From Cryomorphaceae bacterium (GTDB lineage: Bacteria > Bacteroidota > Bacteroidia > Flavobacteriales > Schleiferiaceae): 40,993 nt of DNA. Position numbers and translations under genes: made by a program. Below the pieces are notes generated by a model. The model saw only the letters and a list, made by a program, of their open reading frames with translations. It was not told the DNA's origin and made no database searches. The stretch covers positions 1 through 40,993 of the forward strand of contig NYSL01000036.1 in NCBI GenBank assembly GCA_002682945.1, given 5' to 3'. Within the stretch, counting starts at the first letter, position 1. Each line of letters opens with the position of its first letter. Positions 35,472 through 40,993 of this stretch are shown here, one piece after another.

Positions 35472-37468
35472 AACCGATATTTCTAGGCTTTTTCATCATA
35501 GTATTTTGCTCTTGTAGTCGAAATGATTACGATCAATCTTATGAAGTAATAGCGCTAAATGAAGGGTGGTCTTTTTCGGAGTTGGGAGAAAATGATTTCA
35601 GGCCGGCCACTGTGCCAGGGTCGGTACACATGGATTTACTGGCAAATGCAATTATTGATAATCCTTTTTTTGAACGAAACGAATTAAATCTTCAATGGAT
35701 TGAAAAAAAAAATTGGACATACAAGACAAAAATTTTAATTGACGATTCACATCTTTTAAAAAAGAATTTAATGTTACGTTTCAATGGACTTGATACATAT
35801 GCTAAGGTCTATTTAAATAATTCTTTAATCTTATCTACAAATAATATGTTTCGCTCTTGGGAAATAGAAATTCAAGACTTAATTCAATTAGGAGAAAATG
35901 AATTAAAACTTGTATTCACCTCACCCCTTAACGAAAATGAACAACTCGTGAATGAGTACCCCTACGCACTCCCCTCTGGCAATGAACCTAGCTATATAGC
36001 TACGAAAACTGCTAATTTTACCCGAAAGGCCGCATATCAATTTGGTTGGGATTGGGGGCCAAGATTTGTAACTATGGGCATATGGAAACCCATCGAGTTA
36101 ATTAGTTGGAGCGATGCTAAAATTGAAGATGCCTACACTATTACTAAGGATATTAATAAAGGAGTTGCGTCTCTTGAGACGAACATAACCTTAGAAGTAA
36201 AAACTCCAGGGAATTATCGAATAAGAATAGACACTTTTGAGATTTTAAAGCACTATGATAAAGGTATTCATAATTTGAAACATCAATTCAAGATATTTTA
36301 TCCGAAATTATGGTGGGCTAATAATATGGGTGAGCCATATTTATATGAAGAAAATATTTCTTTAATCCTAAAAGGAGAAAAAATCCATGAGAAAAAAAAT
36401 TCTTTTGGTGTTCGAACCATCGAGTTTATTAATGAGCCTGATTCAATTGGTACGTCTTTTTACTTTAAGTTAAATGATACCACTATTTTTATAAAAGGGG
36501 CAAATTATATTCCTCAAGACGTTTTCTTATCACGGGTCTCAATAGAAAAATATCAACAATTAATTATTGCTGCAAAAGAGGCAAACTTCAACATGCTCAG
36601 AGTTTGGGGTGGAGGGATATATGAAAGAGATATATTTTATGAACTGTGTGATAAGTTTGGCATTATGGTATGGCAGGATTTCATGTTTTCAGGCAGCCTA
36701 TATCCTAATGAACTTGAATTTAAAAAAAATATAAAAGAAGAAGTAAGAGAAAATATTATAAGGCTAAGGCGCCACCCTTGCATTGCAATTTGGTGCGGAA
36801 ATAACGAAATTGAAGTGGCATGGAAAAATTGGGGCTGGCAAAAGCAATTTGAGTATAGCAGCTCAGACTCTATAATCATATGGAAAAACTATTTCGATAT
36901 TTTTAGAAAACTCATACCTGAGCAAATATCAGAACTTGATCCATTGAGAAGTTATACCCCAACTTCACCTTTAAGGAATTGGGGAGAAAAAGAAAATTTT
37001 AATCATTCTTCCATGCATTATTGGGGAGTCTGGCATGGCAAAGAGCCTTTTGAAAATTTCGAAAATAATATTGGACGGTTTATGGTAGAATATGGATTTC
37101 AATCATTCCCAAAATTATCAAGTCTAAAGATGATCATGAACGATTCCAGTTTATACTTGGAATCTTTGGCAATGAAACATCGGCAAAAAAGCTATGTTGG
37201 GAATCAATTGATTCAAAGTCACATAAATCAGTATTTCCCGAATCCAAAAAATTTCAATGAATTTATTAGTATGAGTCAAAAAACCCAGGCAATTGGATTA
37301 GAAATGGCCATAAATTCGCACATGAATAAAACCCCACATTGCATGGGCACATTATTTTGGCAATTCAATGACTGTTGGCCAGGGCCAAGCTGGAGTGTCA
37401 TAGATTATTACGGAAACAAAAAAGATGCATACTTCTCAGTAAAAAATGCTTTTAAATCAATAAAATAA
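35468..37468 (+). CDS. Beta-mannosidase (GH2), probable lipoprotein, short C-terminus
   Basis: A GH2 enzyme cleaving terminal beta-mannose. The N-terminus MKPIFLGFFIIVFCSC is a lipoprotein-like signal with C16. The jelly-roll domain has SVHMDLLANAIIDNPFFERNE, LRFNGLDTYAKVYLN and FGWDWGPRFV, which are beta-mannosidase signatures. The acid/base is E447 in WCGNNEIEVAW and the nucleophile E541 in FMVEYGFQSFP. The 666-aa chain stops soon after LFWQFNDCWPGPSWSVIDYYG, so it lacks the C-terminal Ig-like domains of the usual 800-880-aa enzymes. The active site is complete, so it is probably functional. Its ATG overlaps the GH20 stop. Confidence 0.93.
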   Translation: MKPIFLGFFIIVFCSCSRNDYDQSYEVIALNEGWSFSELGENDFRPATVPGSVHMDLLANAIIDNPFFERNELNLQWIEKKNWTYKTKILIDDSHLLKKNLMLRFNGLDTYAKVYLNNSLILSTNNMFRSWEIEIQDLIQLGENELKLVFTSPLNENEQLVNEYPYALPSGNEPSYIATKTANFTRKAAYQFGWDWGPRFVTMGIWKPIELISWSDAKIEDAYTITKDINKGVASLETNITLEVKTPGNYRIRIDTFEILKHYDKGIHNLKHQFKIFYPKLWWANNMGEPYLYEENISLILKGEKIHEKKNSFGVRTIEFINEPDSIGTSFYFKLNDTTIFIKGANYIPQDVFLSRVSIEKYQQLIIAAKEANFNMLRVWGGGIYERDIFYELCDKFGIMVWQDFMFSGSLYPNELEFKKNIKEEVRENIIRLRRHPCIAIWCGNNEIEVAWKNWGWQKQFEYSSSDSIIIWKNYFDIFRKLIPEQISELDPLRSYTPTSPLRNWGEKENFNHSSMHYWGVWHGKEPFENFENNIGRFMVEYGFQSFPKLSSLKMIMNDSSLYLESLAMKHRQKSYVGNQLIQSHINQYFPNPKNFNEFISMSQKTQAIGLEMAINSHMNKTPHCMGTLFWQFNDCWPGPSWSVIDYYGNKKDAYFSVKNAFKSIK

Positions 37469-37470
37469 TC

Positions 37471-37489
37471 TGTTAATCAATGATTAACA
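37471..37489. other. 19-bp inverted repeat after the beta-mannosidase gene
   Basis: TGTTAATCA (37471-37479) and TGATTAACA (37481-37489) are perfect 9-base arms with a single central A, 2 bases after the stop codon. The sequence TTTTAG follows. It could be an A/T-rich terminator stem or a regulator site for the downstream gene. Confidence 0.45.
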
Positions 37490-37565
37490 TTTTAGTTAAA
37501 GATTATCGGGTTCGTGAGTTTTATAAGGATCAAAGAACGCTCGCAAAAGATTTGAATAAGATATG

Positions 37566-37620
37566 TATTTTTGAAACTAACATTTTTGTTTCTAACTTAA
37601 TAACCTGCAATAATGCAGGT
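37566..37620 (+). promoter_or_regulatory. Putative promoter and leader hairpin of the SPFH gene
   Basis: TATTTTTG (37566-37573) matches the -7 consensus. Downstream, ACCTGCA (37603-37609) and TGCAGGT (37614-37620) form a perfect 7-bp hairpin with an ATAA loop, ending 15 bases before the ATG at 37636. No -33 TTG at correct spacing. Confidence 0.45.
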
Positions 37621-37635
37621 ATTTATATTTAAAAA

Positions 37636-38418
37636 ATGAATCATTTAAAAACATTTACAATAACATTAATTTTTTCAATAATTTTTTCATCTTGCGCAGT
37701 TGTTAAACCTGGAGAGGTTGGAGTGAAACAAACATTTGGAAAACTAAAAAGAGGTGTTATAACCCCTGGGCTTACAGGTATAAACCCCCTAATAACCAAA
37801 TTAGTTAAAATCCCGACAAGGACAGTAAATCAAGAAGTAAGACTGAACCTACCCTCAAAAGAGGGGCTGAATGTAAGAGCCGAAATATCAATTTTATACC
37901 ATTGTGAAAAAGAGAAGTCTATTGATATTATTAATGATGTAGGTATAAACTTTGAAGAAGTCCTCATACTTAGTACATTCCGCTCTGCTTCAGCAGATGT
38001 TTGTGCCCAATTTTTTGCCAAAGACATGCATTCTGGAAAGAGATCATTTATTGAGAGGGAAATTAAAGATTTGATGAGCAAACTGTTGGAAAATCGTGGT
38101 TTCGTTATAGAAGCTGTTTTGCTAAAAAGCATAACATTACCTCCAGGGCTTTATGCCGCAATAGAATCTAAGTTAAGGGCTGAACAAGAAGCTCAGCAGA
38201 TGGAATTTGTTTTGCAACGGGAAAATAAAGAAGCTGATAGAAAAAGAATTGAAGCCAAAGGGATAAGAGATGCTCAAAAAATAATCAAAGAAGGAATAAC
38301 TGACGACAATATAGAGTGGCGAAGTTTAGAAGTCTTAAAGGAGTTGGCGTCCTCACCAAATGCCAAGCTTATAATTACTGATGGCAAAACTCCTGTCCTA
38401 ATAAATGGGGACAAATAA
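37636..38418 (+). CDS. SPFH/prohibitin-like lipoprotein
   Basis: A 260-aa SPFH-domain protein. The N-terminus MNHLKTFTITLIFSIIFSSC gives a lipobox with C20. The SPFH domain (about 25-190) shows VVKPGEVGVKQTFGKLKRGVITPGL, then PTRTVNQEVRLNLPSKEGLNVRAEISILY and VLILSTFRSASADVCAQF, as in prohibitins. A charged coiled-coil follows (LRAEQEAQQMEFVLQRENKEADRKRIEAKGI, described in parts) and a short C-terminal segment LEVLKELASSPNAKLIITDG. Such proteins form ring scaffolds at membranes. The lipoprotein form is common in Bacteroidota. No partner protease is adjacent and the role is unknown. Confidence 0.88.
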   Translation: MNHLKTFTITLIFSIIFSSCAVVKPGEVGVKQTFGKLKRGVITPGLTGINPLITKLVKIPTRTVNQEVRLNLPSKEGLNVRAEISILYHCEKEKSIDIINDVGINFEEVLILSTFRSASADVCAQFFAKDMHSGKRSFIEREIKDLMSKLLENRGFVIEAVLLKSITLPPGLYAAIESKLRAEQEAQQMEFVLQRENKEADRKRIEAKGIRDAQKIIKEGITDDNIEWRSLEVLKELASSPNAKLIITDGKTPVLINGDK

Positions 38419-38535
38419 ACGCACTAAGCAAAAAGTCTGAATCTTTATATGTTGACATAAACGAATTCAACACTTTTATAAAACACTTGGACCAGAAACC
38501 ATCCAAAAAAGCTAAAACCTTATAAGATTTTTTAA

Positions 38536-39453
38536 ATGGAGCTTAATGTAAATAACGAAACATCAAAGCTTTTATCGGTTGTTCTTGGGATAGCTAAAAG
38601 TACAGGCCCTGTCCCAAAAATTGAAGAATGCTATGATCCAAAAAGCAGACAGCATATCTTAAATGAAACTTATCCCAAAGAAATAGATATGCATTGTGAA
38701 ATGGAGGGCTTCGCAACTATTTTGATGAAGCATAATGTTAAAGTTTTTCGACCCGATGTTCTTGAGAACTACAATCAAATTTTTTCAAGAGACATTGGGT
38801 TTGTAATTGAGGATAAATTTATCATTTCAAATATTCTTCCTGAAAGATCAAGAGAAATTGAGGCTTTGAGTTTTATTCTTGATGCTATTGATAACAAAAA
38901 AATCATTAATCTGCCGGAAAACTGTCATCTCGAAGGTGGTGATGTTATCGTACATAACGAATATTTATTTGTTGGAACATATACAGGACGAGACTATTCC
39001 CAAATTCAAACAGCAAGGACAAATATCAATGCCATTGAATACCTCAAGTCTCTATTTCCGGAAAAACAAATAATTTCATTTCATTTAATAAAATCGAATA
39101 CAGATCCTGAAAAAAATGCATTGCATTTAGATTGCTGTTTACAAACTGTTGGGAAAAATAAAGTCGTAGTCTGTCCGGAAGCATTCTCTAATAAAAATGA
39201 ATATTCATGGATAATTGAGCACTTCGGGGATAATAATATTTTAGAAATTTCCTTAAAAGAAATGAGTAATATGCAATGTAATTTCTTTTCTATTTCTGAG
39301 GATATAGTTGTTAGCGAAAAAGGATTTTCAAAAGTAAACCAATGGTTGAGGAGCTTTGATATTACCGTTGAAGAAATAGACTATAAAGAAATATCAAAAC
39401 AGGGAGGGCTTCTTAGATGCTCAACATTACCATTGGAAAGAGTTAATAAATAA
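38536..39453 (+). CDS. Arginine deiminase-fold hydrolase (DDAH/amidinotransferase-like)
   Basis: A 305-aa guanidine-modifying enzyme of the arginine deiminase superfamily. The catalytic set is visible: R85-D86 in IFSRDIGFV, E133 and D136 in HLEGGDVIV, H197 and D199 in ALHLDCC, and the nucleophile C295 in GLLRCSTLPL. The N-terminal region SVVLGIAKSTGPVPKIEECYDPKS is also family-typical. The family hydrolyses or transfers amidino groups from arginine or methylarginine; the exact substrate cannot be read. ctlX follows after 2 bases. From memory this pair is recurrent in Bacteroidota, so joint arginine/citrulline use is a reasonable inference. Confidence 0.87.
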   Translation: MELNVNNETSKLLSVVLGIAKSTGPVPKIEECYDPKSRQHILNETYPKEIDMHCEMEGFATILMKHNVKVFRPDVLENYNQIFSRDIGFVIEDKFIISNILPERSREIEALSFILDAIDNKKIINLPENCHLEGGDVIVHNEYLFVGTYTGRDYSQIQTARTNINAIEYLKSLFPEKQIISFHLIKSNTDPEKNALHLDCCLQTVGKNKVVVCPEAFSNKNEYSWIIEHFGDNNILEISLKEMSNMQCNFFSISEDIVVSEKGFSKVNQWLRSFDITVEEIDYKEISKQGGLLRCSTLPLERVNK

Positions 39454-39455
39454 CG

Positions 39456-40388
39456 ATGAAGAAAACAAATTCAATTTTAATGATTCGCCCGTTTAATTTT
39501 CACTTCAATAATCAAACAGCTACTGATAATCATTATCAAAATCAAAATGATTCTTTAAAAGATGCTCATAAAAAAGCTAAAAAAGAATTTGACAAAATGG
39601 TTTTTGAATTGAAAAAAAATGGTATTTCAGTATTTGTTTTTAATGATGACGGAAAGTTCAATACCCCAGATTCAATTTTTCCTAATAACTGGATCTCATT
39701 TCATGAAAACGGGAATATTGGACTATATCCAATGTTTGCAGAAAACAGAAGATTAGAAAGGCGACCTGAAATATTAAAATATCTAAATGCTCAAGGATTT
39801 TTAACCAAAGAAATTATAGATTATACTCCCGCTGAAAAATCGGGAAAATATCTGGAGGGAACAGGAAGTATGGTTTTAGATCGAGAAAATAGGATTGCTT
39901 ATTGTTCACTCTCAAAAAGATCAAATGAAGACTTGTTTTATACTTTTTGTGAAGATTTCAAATTCAAACCCTTAGTTTTTAAATCCTATCAGTCAATAAA
40001 TGGGAAAAGACTTTCTATATATCATACAAATGTAATGATGTGTATAGCTGGTGAGTATGCAGTTATTTGTGTGGATTCCATTGATAATATTCATGAGAAA
40101 AAACGGCTTATTGAGACCATTACCCAATCAGGGAAAGAGGTTATAGAGATAAAAGAAAATCAAGTTGAGAAGTTTGCAGGAAATATGCTTGAATTAAAAA
40201 ACAGTAACGGAGAAAGTGTTTTGGTTATGAGTAGCACTGCGAGAAACTGTCTTAATACTGAACAAATTGAAAGCATATTAAAATATTCAAAGATTATAAA
40301 TTCTGATCTTGATACAATTGAAAGCCTTGGAGGGGGCAGTGCAAGATGTATGATGGCAGAAATATTTTTACCTCAGGTATTGACTTGA
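39456..40388 (+). CDS. ctlX: CtlX-type arginine deiminase-related protein
   Basis: A second arginine-deiminase-fold protein of 310 aa, unlike its neighbour in motifs. PDSIFPNNWISFH is at 71-83, E134 in YLEGTGSMVL (with GTGS instead of GGD), H190 in IYHTNVMM (with N in place of the usual Asp two residues on) and the nucleophile C298 in GGGSARCMMAEIF. This is the pattern of the citrulline-utilisation hydrolase CtlX group. The name follows the family; activity in this organism is not shown. It starts 3 bases after the neighbouring gene, in one operon. Confidence 0.85.
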   Translation: MKKTNSILMIRPFNFHFNNQTATDNHYQNQNDSLKDAHKKAKKEFDKMVFELKKNGISVFVFNDDGKFNTPDSIFPNNWISFHENGNIGLYPMFAENRRLERRPEILKYLNAQGFLTKEIIDYTPAEKSGKYLEGTGSMVLDRENRIAYCSLSKRSNEDLFYTFCEDFKFKPLVFKSYQSINGKRLSIYHTNVMMCIAGEYAVICVDSIDNIHEKKRLIETITQSGKEVIEIKENQVEKFAGNMLELKNSNGESVLVMSSTARNCLNTEQIESILKYSKIINSDLDTIESLGGGSARCMMAEIFLPQVLT

Positions 40389-40449
40389 ACAAGAGCCTGA
40401 TTTCTTATTAGTACAAATTTTATTTTCAATAGATTACTCAATTCAAGGC

Positions 40450-40993
40450 TTAAATTTCTACTTCGTTTTTTTGTTGTTCTAGATGTTTCTTTATATTCTT
40501 TAAATTCTTTCTAAAAATATAAGCGGTAGGGTAAGAAGCTAAATAAATTTTAAATTCTTTCCATAGACCATATTCATTTTTAGGAGAAAATAACGTGAAT
40601 TTTAATAAGCAATCTCCGTTTTTATCTTCATAAATTTGTTCAGCATGTAGAAATCCTGGACTAATAATTAGATCCCGGAAATTAAAACAACTAAGCCTTC
40701 TTAACTTGTTTTTTTCAATAAATAGGATTTCTTCATCCCATGTCCCATCCTTTTCATTATTATTTTTAAAACACCTTCTTATTGATCCAAGATGACCGTC
40801 AGCCACTTTGTCTTCATTAATCGGACTAATATGGTCGACATATACTGACCAATCTTTAGTATTATGAGAATTTCCAAGATATTTATATGCTACTTCACAA
40901 GATGTATTTATTAAGATGCTTTCATTAATTAGTTTGTAGCTTAAAAATTTGTCTTTTTTATAAGGGCTAAATGCAATAATTGCAAAAATCAAA
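40450..40993 (-). CDS. SRPBCC/START-like domain protein, 5' end outside window
   Basis: At least 180 aa, open to the right edge. The first visible residues (IFAIIAFSPYKKDKF) look like the end of an N-terminal transmembrane helix, so the true start is beyond the window and the TTG at 40992 is not accepted. The rest fits an SRPBCC ligand-binding fold: ESILINTSCEVAYKYLGNSHNTKDWSVYVDH as the first strand and helix, a beta-rich centre, and a C-terminal long helix (AYIFRKNLKNIKKHLEQQK). Members bind hydrophobic ligands or act in cell-surface processes; function unknown here. It converges with ctlX. Confidence 0.7.
   Translation of the reverse strand, partial: LIFAIIAFSPYKKDKFLSYKLINESILINTSCEVAYKYLGNSHNTKDWSVYVDHISPINEDKVADGHLGSIRRCFKNNNEKDGTWDEEILFIEKNKLRRLSCFNFRDLIISPGFLHAEQIYEDKNGDCLLKFTLFSPKNEYGLWKEFKIYLASYPTAYIFRKNLKNIKKHLEQQKNEVEI

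Noticed and set aside
38450-38472. TGTTGA/TCAACA inverted repeat with an 11-base spacer before the deiminase-like gene
   Set aside because: Six-base arms with a long spacer are common by chance in AT-rich DNA; no promoter element beside it.

Overview
This AT-rich, gene-dense window is a chromosomal segment of a member of the Bacteroidota, most likely a flavobacterium-like lineage. Several independent signs agree. Recurrent promoter elements match the Bacteroidota form TAnnTTTG, twice with a TTG exactly 19 bases upstream. Shine-Dalgarno sequences are mostly absent, with A-rich tracts before the start codons. Other signs are atpD-atpC standing apart from the rest of the ATP synthase genes, DAHP synthase fused to chorismate mutase, a DnaG without zinc-ribbon cysteines, an alkyltransferase-like protein after trmB, a CtlX/arginine-deiminase-like pair, and three TonB-dependent receptors. 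I see no insertion sequence, prophage, CRISPR array, plasmid gene or integration site, and no gene-free stretch above 300 bases.

Layout. 1-451 is the end of a TonB-dependent receptor, convergent with ribF (465-1397, -). A 247-bp divergent region with a perfect 20-bp palindrome separates ribF from atpD-atpC (1645-3387). A BtuB-like receptor, a DUF4271 membrane protein, hemD and rnpA follow (3446-7184). They converge with a tight operon on the - strand, tdk-alr-O-antigen-ligase-like gene (10009 to 7166), which has a clear promoter. From 10064 the + strand carries a conserved hypothetical, rsmI, aroF/chorismate mutase, recJ, trmB, an alkyltransferase-like gene, a DUF502 membrane protein and an M1 peptidase (to 17658). 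The - strand then carries dnaG, ispB, an unlisted 59-aa membrane protein, and nrdA-nrdB (24465 to 17663), followed by a DUF3109 gene. From 25383 come marC, glyS and a repeat-rich mini-lipoprotein with its own promoter and terminator. dCMP deaminase and tRNA-Leu(CAA) lie on the - strand, divergent from prs-rplY-pth (28495-30671).

The last 10 kb is more accessory. A TonB-dependent receptor is followed by a GH20 hexosaminidase and a GH2 beta-mannosidase that overlap by 4 bp. Next come an SPFH/prohibitin-like lipoprotein, a tandem pair of arginine-deiminase-fold enzymes, and a 5'-truncated SRPBCC protein at the right edge.

How the genes work together. Much of the window is core information processing and nucleotide supply: RNR, Tdk, dCMP deaminase and Prs for precursors; DnaG and RecJ for DNA; RnpA, Pth, RsmI, TrmB, L25, GlyS and tRNA-Leu for translation. 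The GH20/GH2 pair suggests scavenging of the mannosyl-chitobiose core of N-glycans. The deiminase-fold pair suggests arginine/citrulline catabolism. I find no clearly novel multi-gene system. The best leads are regulatory dyads, proteins that have lost metal or catalytic residues, a 12-bp tandem repeat in a secreted lipoprotein, and two uncharacterised small or hypothetical genes.
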